Shown here: positions 10,072-19,882 of the stretch, piece after piece
Numbering within the stretch: the first letter of the stretch is position 1
How the letters are laid out: the number at the start of each line of letters is the position of its first letter
From: Thiosulfatihalobacter marinus
GTDB taxonomy: Bacteria > Pseudomonadota > Alphaproteobacteria > Rhodobacterales > Rhodobacteraceae
Reading direction: 5' to 3'
Assembly (NCBI RefSeq): GCF_016019955.1
Contig: NZ_JAECRZ010000008.1
Location: forward strand, 105,244-169,243
Length of the DNA stretch: 64,000 bases
Notes under the pieces: model-generated
The model's database searches: none
What the model was told of the DNA's origin: nothing
The model's input: the letters and a program-made list of their open reading frames with translations, nothing else
Program-made: the position numbers and the translations under genes

Positions 10072-10805
10072 TTCTCCTGCCGCTCCTGCTCGTGGCGGCC
10101 GCGCTCCTGACGCCGCAAGCGGCATCTGCCGTGACCTGCCGTGACCTGTCCTTCGAAGGCACATCCTACACGGTATGCGAAGTCGCCCCCGCCAGCGAAG
10201 ACCTGCGCCTGTTCCTGCGCGGCGACGACGGGGAAATCCTGGGACAGTTCACCGACATATCGCGCACACTGGACAGCGGGCAAACCCTCGCTTTCGCCAT
10301 GAATGCTGGCATGTATCACCCGGATCGCCGCCCGGTCGGGTACTATGTCGAAAACGGACAACGCGAAACACGCCTCCTGACCAGCGCCAGCAGCGGCAAT
10401 TTCGGCCTGTTGCCCAACGGCGTTTTCTGCATCCGTGACGGGCGCGCCGACGTGATCGAAACCCTGCGCTTTGCCGATACCGCGCCGGGCTGCACCTATG
10501 CCACCCAATCCGGGCCGATGCTGGTGATCGATGGCGCCCTGCACCCCCGCTTTCTGCCCGACAGCACCTCGCGCCACACCCGCAATGGCGTCGGCACCTC
10601 CGCCGACGGAAAACGCGCGCTCTTTGCCATCTCCAACACCCCGGTCACTTTCTACCAGTTCGCCCGCCTGTTCCGAGACCGCCTCAACACCCCCAACGCG
10701 CTCTATTTCGACGGCAGGATCAGCCGCCTGCACGCCCCCCAGCTGAACCGCTCCGACAGCGGCTTCTGGATGGGCCCGATCGTCGGCGTTGTCTCCGGGA
10801 ACTGA
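10068..10805 (+). CDS. Exported DUF2233 / phosphodiester glycosidase (NAGPA-like) family protein
   Basis: A 245-residue protein with a signal peptide ([20 protein letters not shown]) and the NAGPA/DUF2233 domain: [54 protein letters not shown] and [12 protein letters not shown]. Family members hydrolyse sugar phosphodiesters, as in uncovering enzymes; the substrate here is unknown. The GTG start overlaps the rbfA stop codon as GTGA, indicating coupling. The gene lies between rbfA and truB, which are usually adjacent or nearly so. Confidence 0.87.
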   Translation: MILLPLLLVAAALLTPQAASAVTCRDLSFEGTSYTVCEVAPASEDLRLFLRGDDGEILGQFTDISRTLDSGQTLAFAMNAGMYHPDRRPVGYYVENGQRETRLLTSASSGNFGLLPNGVFCIRDGRADVIETLRFADTAPGCTYATQSGPMLVIDGALHPRFLPDSTSRHTRNGVGTSADGKRALFAISNTPVTFYQFARLFRDRLNTPNALYFDGRISRLHAPQLNRSDSGFWMGPIVGVVSGN

Positions 10806-10811
10806 CCCCGC

Positions 10812-10879
10812 CTCTTCTTTTGGCTCCAAATATCCCGGGGGTGAATGGGCCAACGGCCCAGAGGGGGCTGGCCCCCTTC
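10812..10879 (+). repeat. Dispersed intergenic repeat, type A, copy 3
   Basis: CTTCTTTTGGC, AAATATCCCGGGGGTGAAT, a GGGCC-AAC-GGCCC hairpin, then AGAGGGGGCTGGCCCCC. It lies between the glycosidase-like gene and truB, so it interrupts the otherwise tight rbfA-truB cluster. Confidence 0.78.
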
Positions 10880-10953
10880 GCGCGACCATCAAATTGACAC
10901 GACATCGCGATTGGGCTACCCCGCCGCCCTCATTCACGCATACGGACAGGCAC

Positions 10954-11868
10954 ATGGCACGCAAACGCAAGGGACGCGACATTTCCGGCTGGATTGTCAT
11001 CGACAAACCCGCAGGCATCACGTCAACCGCCGTGGTCAACAAGGTCCGCTGGGCATTCGATGCGAAAAAGGCCGGGCATGCCGGCACACTGGACCCGGAC
11101 GCCACCGGCGTACTGGCCGTTGCCCTGGGCGAGGCCACCAAGACCGTGCCCTACATTACCGATGCACTCAAATGCTATCGTTTCACCGTACGCCTCGGGC
11201 AGGCCACCAATACCGACGACGCCGAAGGCAAGGTGATCGCCACTTCCGACAAACGCCCGACAGATGACGAAATCAAGACCGCGCTTGGCCGGTTCGTCGG
11301 CGACATCATGCAGGTTCCGCCCAAATTTTCCGCAGTGAAGATCGACGGCCAGCGCGCCTATAAACTGGCCCGCGATGGTGAGGATGTCGAGCTTGCCGCC
11401 CGCCCGCTCTGGGTCGAGGAACTGCTTCTGACCGACCGCGAAGATGCCGATCATGTCACGCTGGAAATGACCTGCGGCAAGGGCGGTTACGTACGCGCGA
11501 TCGCCCGCGATCTCGGCGCGGCATTGGGCTGTCATGGCCATGTACGCGAATTGCGCCGCATCTGGTCCGGCCCGTTCGATGCCGGGGACGGCATCACCAT
11601 CGACCAGGTCGACGCTTTGGCAAAGTCGTCCGAACTCGATAGCCATCTGCGCCCGCTCGAAGAGGGCCTTACCGACCTGCCCGAAGTCAAGGCCACCGCG
11701 CAAGGCGCCGCGCGCCTGCGCAACGGCAATGCCGGCATGGTGCTCGCCACCGACCTGGACTATGGCGATGAATGCTGGGCCTCTTTCGATGGGCGCGCCG
11801 TCGCCGTCGGCACCTACAAGGGCGGTGAACTGCACCCCAGCCGTGTCTTTGTCCTGCCACCCGCATGA
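10954..11868 (+). CDS. truB: tRNA pseudouridine(55) synthase TruB
   Basis: Makes pseudouridine 55 in the T arm of tRNAs. The ATG at 10954 begins [20 protein letters not shown]. The catalytic motif [22 protein letters not shown] contains the nucleophile Asp, and the C-terminal part has [12 protein letters not shown]. The 304 residues fit the family. The longer reading from 10789 runs through the dispersed repeat and is rejected. Its stop overlaps the next gene's start as ATGA. Confidence 0.96.
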   Translation: MARKRKGRDISGWIVIDKPAGITSTAVVNKVRWAFDAKKAGHAGTLDPDATGVLAVALGEATKTVPYITDALKCYRFTVRLGQATNTDDAEGKVIATSDKRPTDDEIKTALGRFVGDIMQVPPKFSAVKIDGQRAYKLARDGEDVELAARPLWVEELLLTDREDADHVTLEMTCGKGGYVRAIARDLGAALGCHGHVRELRRIWSGPFDAGDGITIDQVDALAKSSELDSHLRPLEEGLTDLPEVKATAQGAARLRNGNAGMVLATDLDYGDECWASFDGRAVAVGTYKGGELHPSRVFVLPPA

Positions 11869-12383
11869 TCACCCGCGGCTTTCAGAAAGACGATGCCGCC
11901 TCTTGGGCCATCTACTCGGATTGCGAAACCTACCGCTACGCGCTCACCCGCGTCTGGGACACATCCGGCAAACGCGTTCTGTTCATCATGCTCAACCCCT
12001 CCAGGGCGACCGAACGCCAGAACGACCCCACAATAGAGCGCTGTGAACGCCGTGCCCGCGCGCTGGGCTTTGGCGGGTTTCGGGCGGTGAATATCTTCGG
12101 CCTGCGTGAAACCCACCCCCGTCTCTTGCGCCGGCACCCCGCACCGGTTGGTCCGGATAACGACGCGATCGTTGCCCGGGGCTGTGACTGGGCCGATACG
12201 ATCATCGCGGCCTGGGGCGCACATGGCGATCACCTCGGGCGCGGGGCGGAGATGCGCGAACTGCTGATCGCCACCACCCGTCCGGTCCACCATTTCGGGC
12301 TCACCAAACAGGGCCACCCGCGCCACCCGCTTTACATTGCCTACGCCCGATCCCCCGGCCCCTGGCGGATTGACGGAACATGA
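11865..12383 (+). CDS. DUF1643 domain protein
   Basis: A 172-residue protein of the DUF1643 family. The diagnostic core is visible as [22 protein letters not shown], then [14 protein letters not shown], a Trp-Gly AAWGAHG segment and the C-terminal [13 protein letters not shown]. The biochemical role of this family is unknown to me. The start ATG overlaps the truB stop by four bases, so it is translated from the truB message. Confidence 0.88.
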   Translation: MITRGFQKDDAASWAIYSDCETYRYALTRVWDTSGKRVLFIMLNPSRATERQNDPTIERCERRARALGFGGFRAVNIFGLRETHPRLLRRHPAPVGPDNDAIVARGCDWADTIIAAWGAHGDHLGRGAEMRELLIATTRPVHHFGLTKQGHPRHPLYIAYARSPGPWRIDGT

Positions 12384-12487
12384 CCTTCGGCTCTGGCGGC
12401 GCGTTAACCACTAACCGCAAAAGAGATTTACCCAGCCACGTGTTCCTGCTGTAATCGCGTTGGGAAAGTGTGTGGAGTGGTAAGGCA

Positions 12488-13519
12488 ATGCTGTTTCTTG
12501 CGGGAATTCTCGGGCTGATGGCCGGTGCGACAGTCTTTGTCGCACTGGACCCCGATCCGGGCGATATCGACGATGAAACGGACGCGGAACCGGAAACCGC
12601 GTCTGCGGACGAAGATGGCAACTCCGGCGCACAGATCCTGATAGACACCGGTCCGGACGCGGCGCCCGACGATCCCTCCGGATCCGTGGTCGCGCGCCAC
12701 GGCGGGGCGGGCAATGACATCCTGTCCGGCGGTGACGACACCGACGAAATCCACGGGGGTGCGGGCAACGATCAGATCAACGGCTATGGCGGCGACGACA
12801 CGCTTTCCGGCGCTGCCGGGCGCGATGCGCTGTATGGCGATGACGGGGACGATTCGCTTTCCGGCGGCGATGATGCCGACCTTCTGCATGGCGAGGGTGG
12901 CGCCGATACGCTCGCGGGCGACGCGGGTGATGACACGCTGTTCGGGCATCTTGACGACGATTTTCTGAGCGGGGGCGAAGGCGCGGATTCGCTGGTTGGC
13001 GGCGCCGGTGACGACGTGCTGCAAGGCAACGCCGGCGATGACGCGTTGCATGGTGGCCATGACGATGACCGCCTCGAGGGCGGCGCCGGGCAGGACACAC
13101 TGTTCGGCGGGTTCGGCAATGATCTGGTACGGGGGCTTGGCGCCCAGTCCGATGCCGGGGATTCGGATTATCTGAACGGCGGTGCGGGCAATGACACCCT
13201 GATTGGCGGGCGCGGCGACGTGCTGACCGGCGGCGAGGGCGTGGATGACTTTCTGCTGGCCCAATGGGATCAGCCCGGCGACGTTCTGACCGTGATGGAT
13301 TTTGATCCGGACGAAGACAACCTGCTGTTGCTGTACGAAGATTTGGGCGGTGACCCGGATATCCTTGTGGAACCGGACGCCAATGCCCTTGGCAGCGTGC
13401 GGGTTCTGGTGAACGGATCCGAACTGGCGGTGATCCACAACGGTGCGGGCCTGACGGCGGCGGACATTACGCTTTTGCCGCAGGGAAGCCCGGGTGCCGT
13501 GGAATTGCTGCGTCTCTGA
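12488..13519 (+). CDS. RTX (hemolysin-type calcium-binding repeat) protein with N-terminal membrane anchor
   Basis: A 343-residue acidic protein. Residues 1-20 ([20 protein letters not shown]) are a signal or membrane anchor, followed by a Glu/Asp/Pro-rich linker. About residues 70-270 hold some ten GGxGxDxLxGG nonapeptide-type RTX repeats that bind calcium as a beta roll. The last ~70 residues ([17 protein letters not shown]...) resemble tails of type I-secreted RTX proteins. The N-terminal hydrophobic segment is unusual for a type I substrate. An in-frame GTG at 12470 is the alternative start. It lies between truB/DUF1643 and rpsO, with 104 bp upstream after the DUF1643 stop. Confidence 0.85.
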   Translation: MLFLAGILGLMAGATVFVALDPDPGDIDDETDAEPETASADEDGNSGAQILIDTGPDAAPDDPSGSVVARHGGAGNDILSGGDDTDEIHGGAGNDQINGYGGDDTLSGAAGRDALYGDDGDDSLSGGDDADLLHGEGGADTLAGDAGDDTLFGHLDDDFLSGGEGADSLVGGAGDDVLQGNAGDDALHGGHDDDRLEGGAGQDTLFGGFGNDLVRGLGAQSDAGDSDYLNGGAGNDTLIGGRGDVLTGGEGVDDFLLAQWDQPGDVLTVMDFDPDEDNLLLLYEDLGGDPDILVEPDANALGSVRVLVNGSELAVIHNGAGLTAADITLLPQGSPGAVELLRL

Positions 13520-13670
13520 TCGGCGCGCCCGACGACGAGGCCCTTTTCTTTTCCGCCGGTATCCCCTATATGCGCGCATCTGCCGGACGAATCCCGGCGG
13601 TTTTCTCCATAGGACCCTGCTGGACGACATCCCGGCTTGTGCCCTCAATCCTCAACCAAAGGAGATCCCG

Positions 13671-13940
13671 ATGTCGATCACTGTCGAAGAAAAAGCCCGC
13701 GTCATGCAGGAATTCGCAACCAAAGAAGGCGACACCGGTTCGCCCGAAGTTCAGGTTGCCATTCTGACCTCGCGGATCAACACCCTGACCGAGCACTTCA
13801 AGACCCACAAGAAAGACAACCACGGCCGCCGTGGTCTTCTGAAGATGGTGGCCCAGCGTCGTAAGCTGCTGGACTATCTCAAGGGCAAGGAAGAAGCGCG
13901 CTATCAGGATCTGATCAAGCGTCTGGGCATCCGCCGCTAA
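13671..13940 (+). CDS. rpsO: 30S ribosomal protein S15
   Basis: An 89-residue S15 that binds the central domain of 16S rRNA early in 30S assembly. [50 protein letters not shown] and the C-terminal LIKRLGIRR are all diagnostic. AAAGGAG 7 nt upstream fixes the ATG at 13671. A strong intrinsic terminator follows, so rpsO is separated from pnp by a terminator and by an opposite-strand lipoprotein gene. Confidence 0.98.
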   Translation: MSITVEEKARVMQEFATKEGDTGSPEVQVAILTSRINTLTEHFKTHKKDNHGRRGLLKMVAQRRKLLDYLKGKEEARYQDLIKRLGIRR

Positions 13941-13963
13941 AGCGAACCTGCGCAATCGAATTG

Positions 13964-13994
13964 AAAACGCCCGCTTGATCAAGCGGGCGTTTTT
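13964..13994 (+). terminator. Intrinsic terminator after rpsO
   Basis: Perfect inverted repeat AAAACGCCCGCTT-GATC-AAGCGGGCGTTTT followed by T-rich sequence, 23 bp after the rpsO stop. The A/T tracts on both sides allow it to serve the convergent SGNH gene as well. Confidence 0.92.
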
Positions 13995-14013
13995 CGTTCC
14001 TGCCGGGGGAACC

Positions 14014-14739
14014 TCAGTTCACCCGCGGCGCCTCGACCGCCTTGATAACCTCGGCCACGCGCTGCCCGATCTCGCGGCTCGCCTTGAGCGAAGGGTGGAT
14101 CATGTCGACCGCGTGATAGGATCTGTCCCCCTTGGGCACCAAGTCCTTGAGCGACACGAAATAAACGTCGGGCAGTATTTCCGCCAGCTTTTCGATCCGC
14201 GCTTCCAGCTTGTCGCCATCATCGCGGCATTGTTCAATGGGCGACCACGTGCCTGGACTGCGCAAATAGCCTACATACACGATCTGAGCGCCGGTCTTGC
14301 GCAGACCGTCGACAAGTTTCGGGATCTCACCCTTGCGCCCGTCCTGGGAAATCATGCGGTTGATCTTCTTGTCACAAGCCATGCAACCACAGCCCATCAA
14401 CAGATCGTTGCCACCCCCGTTCAGGACGATCCAGTCCCACGCGCCCGGCTTGTACTGCTTTGCGATCTTCATGCCCATCGCGCCCGAAACAGGCAAATTG
14501 TAAATAATGCGCGCGCCGCCAACGGAACGATTCAGAACCGGTTCGCCCAGTTCGTTGGCAACCGAATGCGAGATCGAATTCCGCGTGATACCATGCCAGG
14601 CCATCATACTGTCCCCCATCGCCAGAATGCGCGGGCTGTCGTTGCGCGCCACGATCTCGGTCTGGCCACGGGTGACGGTTTCGGCGCAAGCGCCCAGAAC
14701 CAACAAGGCGGCGAAAAGAAGAAAACCGGGAATTTTCAT
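14014..14739 (-). CDS. SGNH/GDSL hydrolase lipoprotein
   Basis: A 241-residue putative lipoprotein esterase or lipase-like hydrolase. The ATG at 14739 gives MKIPGFLLFAALLVLGACAE, with a lipobox LGAC. Block I is ILAMGDSMMAW (catalytic Ser), block III is LNGGGNDL (Asn) and block V is DMIHPS (Asp/His). A cysteine-rich insert (MGCGCMACDKK) follows block III. The longer reading to 14886 lacks a signal sequence and is rejected. Substrate unknown; probably anchored to a membrane facing the periplasm. It lies on the reverse strand between rpsO and pnp. Confidence 0.85.
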   Translation of the reverse strand: MKIPGFLLFAALLVLGACAETVTRGQTEIVARNDSPRILAMGDSMMAWHGITRNSISHSVANELGEPVLNRSVGGARIIYNLPVSGAMGMKIAKQYKPGAWDWIVLNGGGNDLLMGCGCMACDKKINRMISQDGRKGEIPKLVDGLRKTGAQIVYVGYLRSPGTWSPIEQCRDDGDKLEARIEKLAEILPDVYFVSLKDLVPKGDRSYHAVDMIHPSLKASREIGQRVAEVIKAVEAPRVN

Positions 14740-15096
14740 TGATCTGCTCACATTACTCAAGGGGGCGTCGTAGTGTGACGCGTTGACGAAAACCGAACCT
14801 GCTGCCCCCTGAGGCCCGGCATGTGGGCCCAGTATTGCCGCATTCCTGCCACAAATCCACAGCCGCATCGTAAACAGTGTGTTCACTGGTTGGGCCGGCC
14901 CGATCAGGCCCTCGGCATCGCTGCCTGAAAATCTTTGTTTTCAAGGCAACCATTTTCCTATATGGCCGCTGCATCTGTGACGTGACGCCCTGACCCCGGC
15001 GCATGGATGGATGAAGGGGTCGGCGGCAATGGGGCCGCTATTTGAAAACGGGAGACCCGGGATACGCCCGGGAGTGCTCCCAACTAGGAAAAACTG
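14740..15096. other. Divergent intergenic region, SGNH lipoprotein / pnp
   Basis: A 357-bp stretch with no convincing gene. It must hold the promoters of the reverse-strand lipoprotein gene and of pnp, and it contains the pnp leader dyad at 15050-15081. The short ORFs that cross it have no recognisable sequence. Confidence 0.6.
15050..15081 (+). promoter_or_regulatory. Dyad in the pnp 5' leader
   Basis: GGGAG-A-CCCGGG-ATACG-CCCGGG-AGTG-CTCCC folds into a two-part stem with a small internal loop, ending 15 nt before the pnp ATG. In E. coli the pnp leader forms a stem that RNase III cuts and PNPase then degrades, giving autoregulation. The position and shape here suggest a similar role; this is inference. 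Confidence 0.55.
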
Positions 15097-17247
15097 ATGT
15101 TTGACGTATCGAAGAAAACAATGCAGTGGGGCGAAGAAACGCTCACACTGGAAACGGGCAAGATTGCCCGTCAGGCCGACGGCTGTGTGATCGCCACTCT
15201 GGGCGAAACCTCGGTCATGGCCGCGGTGACTTTTGCAAAGTCGCCCAAGCCCGGTCAGGACTTCTTTCCCCTGACGGTCCACTACCAGGAAAAATACTAC
15301 GCCGCGGGCAAGGTGCCCGGTGGCTTCTTCAAGCGCGAGGCGCGGCCGACCGAAAAGGAAACGTTGACCGCACGCCTGATCGACCGCCCGATCCGCCCGC
15401 TGTTCGTGCCCGGCTTCAAGAACGAAGTTCTGGTCATGTGCACCGTACTGAGCCACGATCTGGTCAATGACCCCGATATCGTTGCCATGATCGCCGCTTC
15501 GGCCGCGCTCACCATTTCCGGCGCGCCGTTCATGGGTCCGATCGCAGGTGCCCGCGTGGGCTTTGAAGATGGTGAATACATCCTGAATCCCACCGTGGAC
15601 GACATGCAGGATCTGCGCAACAATCCCGATCAGCGCCTTGATCTGGTGGTGGCCGGCACCAAAGACGCCGTGATGATGGTGGAATCCGAAGCCTATGAAC
15701 TGACCGAAGCCGAAATGCTGGGCGCCGTGAATTTTGCGCACGAGCAGATCCAGCCGGTCATCGACCTGATCATCGATCTGGCCGAGGCTGCCGCGAAAGA
15801 GCCGTTCGATTTCCAGCCGCCGGATTACACCGATCTTTACGCCGCCGTGAAAGCCGCCGGGGAAGAACAGATGCGCGCCGCGTTCGCCATCACCGACAAG
15901 CAGGAACGCACCTCGGCCGTAGCAGCGGCCCGCGAAGCGATCATCGCCGCGCTGACCGAAGAACAGGCCGAAGATGCCAACCTCGGCTCGGCCCTCAAAA
16001 AGCTCGAAGCCTCGATCCTGCGTGGCGACGTGGTGAAAACCGGCAAGCGGATCGATGGCCGCCGTACTGACGAAGTGCGCGACATCGTTTGCGAAACCGG
16101 CCTCCTGCCCCGGACCCACGGCTCGGCGCTGTTCACTCGTGGCGAAACCCAGGGTCTGGTTGTGACCACCCTTGGCACCGGCGATGACGAACAGTTCATC
16201 GACGCGCTGCATGGCAACTTCAAATCCAACTTCCTGCTGCACTACAACTTCCCCCCCTACTCGGTGGGCGAAGCGGGTCGCGTGGGCCCTCCGGGCCGCC
16301 GCGAAATCGGCCACGGCAAACTGGCATGGCGCGCGCTGCAAGCCGTGCTGCCCGCCGCAACCGATTTCCCCTATACCGTGCGCATCGTGTCGGAAATCAC
16401 CGAATCCAACGGCTCTTCGTCCATGGCATCCGTCTGCGGCGGTTCGCTGTCGATGATGGACGCGGGCGTTCCGCTGAAATCGGCGGTTGCCGGTGTGGCC
16501 ATGGGGCTGATCCTGGAAGACGACGGTGATTATGCCATCCTGACCGACATCCTGGGTGACGAAGACCACCTGGGCGACATGGACTTCAAGGTGGCAGGAA
16601 CCGAAAACGGTATCACCTCCTTGCAGATGGACATCAAGGTGGCCGGCATCACCCCGGCAATCATGGAGAAGGCCCTGGCACAGGCCAAGGATGGCCGGAT
16701 GCACATCCTGGGCGAGATGAACAAGGCGCTTTCGGGCGCGGCGGACTTCTCGGTTCACGCACCGCGCATCGAAACCATGAACATCCCGACCGATAAGATC
16801 CGCGAAGTGATCGGGTCCGGCGGCAAGGTCATCCGTGAGATCGTCGAAGTGTCGGGCGCCAAGGTCGACATCAACGATGACGGCGTGATCAAGATCGCTT
16901 CGCCGAACGGCGAAGCCATCCAGAAGGCCTATGACATGATCCACTCGATCGTGGCAGAACCCGAAGAAGGCGCTGTCTATACCGGCAAGGTCGTGAAAAT
17001 CGTCGATTTCGGCGCCTTCGTGAACTTCTTTGGCAAGCGTGACGGCCTTGTGCATGTCTCCCAGATCGAGAACCGCCGCCTGAACCATCCTTCGGACGTT
17101 CTCAAGGAAGGCCAGGAAGTGAAGGTCAAGCTTCTGGGCTTTGACGATCGCGGCAAGGTGCGCCTGTCGATGAAAGTCGTCGATCAGGAAACCGGCGAGG
17201 AACTGCCCCCGCAGCCGCGCGAGAAAAAGGACCGGAACGAGGATTGA
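15097..17247 (+). CDS. pnp: Polyribonucleotide nucleotidyltransferase (PNPase)
   Basis: Phosphorolytic 3'-5' exoribonuclease of mRNA decay, 716 residues. Two RNase PH domains (about 10-215 and 310-550) flank an alpha-helical domain. The second core has [22 protein letters not shown] and [11 protein letters not shown]. The KH domain ([15 protein letters not shown], about 560-615) and S1 domain ([23 protein letters not shown], about 625-690) follow in the canonical order. The start [12 protein letters not shown] is standard. A stem in the leader and a terminator 25 bp after the stop bracket it as its own transcription unit. Confidence 0.98.
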   Translation: MFDVSKKTMQWGEETLTLETGKIARQADGCVIATLGETSVMAAVTFAKSPKPGQDFFPLTVHYQEKYYAAGKVPGGFFKREARPTEKETLTARLIDRPIRPLFVPGFKNEVLVMCTVLSHDLVNDPDIVAMIAASAALTISGAPFMGPIAGARVGFEDGEYILNPTVDDMQDLRNNPDQRLDLVVAGTKDAVMMVESEAYELTEAEMLGAVNFAHEQIQPVIDLIIDLAEAAAKEPFDFQPPDYTDLYAAVKAAGEEQMRAAFAITDKQERTSAVAAAREAIIAALTEEQAEDANLGSALKKLEASILRGDVVKTGKRIDGRRTDEVRDIVCETGLLPRTHGSALFTRGETQGLVVTTLGTGDDEQFIDALHGNFKSNFLLHYNFPPYSVGEAGRVGPPGRREIGHGKLAWRALQAVLPAATDFPYTVRIVSEITESNGSSSMASVCGGSLSMMDAGVPLKSAVAGVAMGLILEDDGDYAILTDILGDEDHLGDMDFKVAGTENGITSLQMDIKVAGITPAIMEKALAQAKDGRMHILGEMNKALSGAADFSVHAPRIETMNIPTDKIREVIGSGGKVIREIVEVSGAKVDINDDGVIKIASPNGEAIQKAYDMIHSIVAEPEEGAVYTGKVVKIVDFGAFVNFFGKRDGLVHVSQIENRRLNHPSDVLKEGQEVKVKLLGFDDRGKVRLSMKVVDQETGEELPPQPREKKDRNED

Positions 17248-17271
17248 TCCTCTTCCCTTTCCGAAAAATAG

Positions 17272-17303
17272 AAAGCCCCGGTGAACCATTCACCGGGGCT
17301 TTT
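17272..17303 (+). terminator. Intrinsic terminator after pnp
   Basis: AAAGCCCCGGTGAA-CCA-TTCACCGGGGCTTT is a perfect 14-bp stem. Flanking A/T bases let it act in both directions, for pnp and for the convergent peroxiredoxin gene ending at 17325. Confidence 0.9.
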
Positions 17304-17324
17304 GCGTTCAGGGCTGGCGCCGCA

Positions 17325-17978
17325 TTACTGGGGCAGCCTGGTGGTGCGCAGATAGGGGAAATGCGTGGTGAAATCACCGTATTTCGCCCTGGCGTCCTCG
17401 TCCGATACCGTCGTGGGGATCACCACATCGCCGCCGGGTGTCCAGTTCGCCGGGGTCGCCACGTTTTCGCGCGCCGCTGTCTGCAACCCGTCAAGTGCAC
17501 GCAGCACCTCGGCAAAATTGCGCCCCACATTCATCGGGTAGGTCATCGACAGCTTCACCTGCTTGTCCGGCCCGATGATGAACACGGTACGCACCGTGGC
17601 ACTGTCGGCGGGGGTGCGCCCGTCGGGCAGATAGGCTTCGGCCGGCAACATGTCGAACGCCTTGGATACCTCCAGCCCCTCATCCGCAATGATCGGAAAG
17701 CCGGCACCGGTGCCCGCATAGCTTTCGATATCGCCTTTCCAGCCCTTGTGCTCCTCTACCCCGTCCACGGACACGCCGATCACCTTGGTGTTGCGGCTGG
17801 CCCATTCATCGGCCAATTGCGCGACGGCGCCGAATTCCGTGGTGCAGACCGGCGTGAAATCCTTGGGATGCGAGAACAGGATCGCCCAGCTATTGCCGAT
17901 CCAGTCGTGGAAATTGATTGTGCCCTGATCGGTTTCAGCGGTGAAATCCGGAACGGTATCATTAATTCGAAGGCCCAT
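17325..17978 (-). CDS. 1-Cys peroxiredoxin (Prx6 subfamily)
   Basis: A 217-residue cytoplasmic thiol peroxidase. The peroxidatic cysteine is Cys45 in FTPVCTTEF, preceded by SHPKDFTP. It is the only cysteine in the protein, so no resolving cysteine exists and an external thiol must recycle it. The C-terminal extension (GGDVVIPTTVSDEDARAKYG) is typical of Prx6 and helps dimerise. It is monocistronic on the reverse strand and divergent from the aldehyde dehydrogenase gene, with a 265-bp gap that holds a candidate operator. Confidence 0.93.
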   Translation of the reverse strand: MGLRINDTVPDFTAETDQGTINFHDWIGNSWAILFSHPKDFTPVCTTEFGAVAQLADEWASRNTKVIGVSVDGVEEHKGWKGDIESYAGTGAGFPIIADEGLEVSKAFDMLPAEAYLPDGRTPADSATVRTVFIIGPDKQVKLSMTYPMNVGRNFAEVLRALDGLQTAARENVATPANWTPGGDVVIPTTVSDEDARAKYGDFTTHFPYLRTTRLPQ

Positions 17979-18149
17979 CGGTCTCTCCCTTTTGTGGTCC
18001 CAAATGACGTTCTGTCACAACACATAGGCACGAAACCCCGTAACCAGAACAGCCTGCCTGCCAATTCCCGCAAAAACTTCCTCTGCGCAACGTGGCAATC
18101 ACTTTGGAGCCACCTGGCCCGCCAAATCCACCCTTTACGGCGCGAAATT

Positions 18150-18163
18150 AATTTGATCAAATT
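18150..18163. promoter_or_regulatory. Palindrome AATTTGATCAAATT upstream of aldehyde dehydrogenase gene
   Basis: Perfect 14-bp palindrome 80 bp upstream of the aldehyde dehydrogenase ATG. AATTTGATCAAA occurs again in front of gabD (41809). Its AT-rich, symmetric form fits a dimeric repressor operator such as a GntR-family site; no cognate regulator is identifiable here. Confidence 0.45.
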
Positions 18164-18243
18164 ATTTGTGACGTGGCGCGCATCCCCTTGCCGCGCGCCA
18201 TGGGCGCTGACACAGTGCAACACAGATTCTCAGGGAGATTACC

Positions 18244-19671
18244 ATGATCGAGAAACGCCAATTCTATATCAACGGCCAATGGGTCGACCCGGCAACCGCC
18301 AACGATTTCGACGTGATCGACCCGGCCACCGAGGAAGCCTGCGCCGTTATTTCGCTGGGAAGTCAGGCCGATACGGATGCCGCCGTGGCCGCCGCGCGCG
18401 CCGCTTTCAACGGCTGGGCCGATACCCCGCTGGAAGATCGGGTCGCGCTGATCCGGAAACTGGGCGAGGTTTACAATGCCCGGCGCGAGGAAATGGCCGA
18501 AGCCATGCGCATGGAGATGGGCGCGCCGATTGACCTGGCGCGCACCAGCCAATGGGGAGCCGGAAGCTGGCACCTGGCCGGATTCCTGGAGGCGCTGGAA
18601 AACTTCGACTTTGAAAAACAGATGGGCGCTGACCGCATCCGCAAGGAACCGATCGGGGTATGTGCCTTGATCACGCCCTGGAACTGGCCGATGAACCAGG
18701 TCGCGCTCAAGGCGATCCCGGCGATGGCCGTGGGCTGTACCATGGTGCTGAAGCCCTCCGAAATCGCGCCGTTGTCGTCGCTTCTGTTTGCGGAAATGGT
18801 TGACGAGGCCGGCTTCCCGCCGGGCGTGTTCAATCTGGTGAATGGCGATGGTGTCGGTGTCGGATCACAGCTTTCGGCCCATCCCGATGTGGACATGGTC
18901 TCCTTTACCGGCTCCACCCGCGCCGGGATTGCGATCTCCAAGGCGGCGGCGGACACGCTTAAACGCGTCAGCCTGGAACTGGGCGGCAAGGGCGCCAACA
19001 TCATCTTTGCCGATGCCGACGAAAAGGCGGTCAAGCGCGGTGTGATCCACTGTATGCAGAACTCGGGCCAGTCGTGCAACGCGCCGACCCGGATGATGGT
19101 GGAACGCGCGGCCTACCCGCAGGCGCTCGAAGTGGCCCGCGCCACGGCAGAGGCCACGTCGGTCGGCCCGACCACGCAAAGCGGCCGCCATATCGGCCCG
19201 GTCGTGTCGGAATTGCAGTTCAACAAGATTCAGGGCCTGATTGAAACCGGCATCAAGGAGGGCGCGACCCTGCTCGCAGGGGGGCTTGGCCGTCCCGAAG
19301 GCATGAACAAGGGGTATTACGTGCGCCCCACCGTCTTTGCCGACGTGACACCCGACATGACCATTTACCGCGAGGAGATCTTTGGCCCGGTCCTGTCGAT
19401 CATTCCGTTCGACACCGAGGATCAGGCTATCGAAATGGCCAACGATACGGTCTACGGCCTGACCAACTATGTCCAGACGCAAGACGATGACAAACGGCTG
19501 CGCGTGGCCCGCAAGGTGCGGTCGGGCATGGTGGAAACCAACGGTATCTCGCGCGTGCAGGGCTCTCCGTTTGGCGGCTACAAACAATCTGGCAACGGGC
19601 GCGAAGGCGGCGTTTGGGGGCTTGAGGAGTTCTGCGAAACCAAGGCGGTTTCGGGCGTGCCCATGGGGTGA
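18244..19671 (+). CDS. NAD(P)-dependent aldehyde dehydrogenase
   Basis: A 475-residue aldehyde dehydrogenase oxidising an unidentified aldehyde to its acid. It has the Rossmann core (TPWNWPMNQ, GCTMVLKPSE, FTGSTRAG), the general base Glu in LELGGKGAN and the catalytic cysteine in NSGQSCNAPTR; EIFGPVLS and PFGGYKQSGNGRE close the fold. GGGAG lies 8 nt before the ATG. It is monocistronic: a palindrome lies upstream and a strong terminator downstream separates it from tpa. There is no TauR-type repeat in front of it, so a role in taurine use is not supported. Confidence 0.9.
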   Translation: MIEKRQFYINGQWVDPATANDFDVIDPATEEACAVISLGSQADTDAAVAAARAAFNGWADTPLEDRVALIRKLGEVYNARREEMAEAMRMEMGAPIDLARTSQWGAGSWHLAGFLEALENFDFEKQMGADRIRKEPIGVCALITPWNWPMNQVALKAIPAMAVGCTMVLKPSEIAPLSSLLFAEMVDEAGFPPGVFNLVNGDGVGVGSQLSAHPDVDMVSFTGSTRAGIAISKAAADTLKRVSLELGGKGANIIFADADEKAVKRGVIHCMQNSGQSCNAPTRMMVERAAYPQALEVARATAEATSVGPTTQSGRHIGPVVSELQFNKIQGLIETGIKEGATLLAGGLGRPEGMNKGYYVRPTVFADVTPDMTIYREEIFGPVLSIIPFDTEDQAIEMANDTVYGLTNYVQTQDDDKRLRVARKVRSGMVETNGISRVQGSPFGGYKQSGNGREGGVWGLEEFCETKAVSGVPMG

Positions 19672-19708
19672 GCCGGCGGCTGAAGCTGTAACATGCCAAT
19701 ACGAATTT

Positions 19709-19734
19709 CGCCGGGGCCAGCGCCCCGGCGTTTT
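19709..19734 (+). terminator. Intrinsic terminator after aldehyde dehydrogenase gene
   Basis: Stem CGCCGGGG / CCCCGGCG with loop CCAGCG, followed by TTTTC. It isolates the aldehyde dehydrogenase gene from the taurine genes. Confidence 0.88.
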
Positions 19735-19755
19735 CATTTGCAGCGCCCGCCACAT

Positions 19756-19787
19756 CTGGACCTATATCGAAACACGATTGGACCTAT
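19756..19787 (+). promoter_or_regulatory. Candidate TauR operator upstream of tpa
   Basis: Direct repeats CTGGACCTAT (19756) and TTGGACCTAT (19778) start exactly 22 bp apart, two helical turns. They match the CTGGACYTAA-type direct repeats known for TauR of Rhodobacter capsulatus. They end 95 bp before the tpa ATG, a position suited to activation. Confidence 0.75.
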
Positions 19788-19882
19788 CGCCATGGCGATT
19801 TATCCGGTCTGAATATGATCAGGTTCCGGCACGCGACTCTCGTGCCGCTTTCTGCTTCCATCATCGCCAAGGAGGTTCCGCC

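Noticed and set aside
14941..17289. A 782-codon open frame on the strand opposite pnp
   Set aside because: It mirrors the PNPase frame with no recognisable domain; long antisense frames are expected in GC-rich coding DNA.
18244..19671. The aldehyde dehydrogenase gene as part of the taurine pathway (sulfoacetaldehyde dehydrogenase)
   Set aside because: A strong terminator separates it from tpa, it lacks a TauR-type repeat, and xsc already handles sulfoacetaldehyde.
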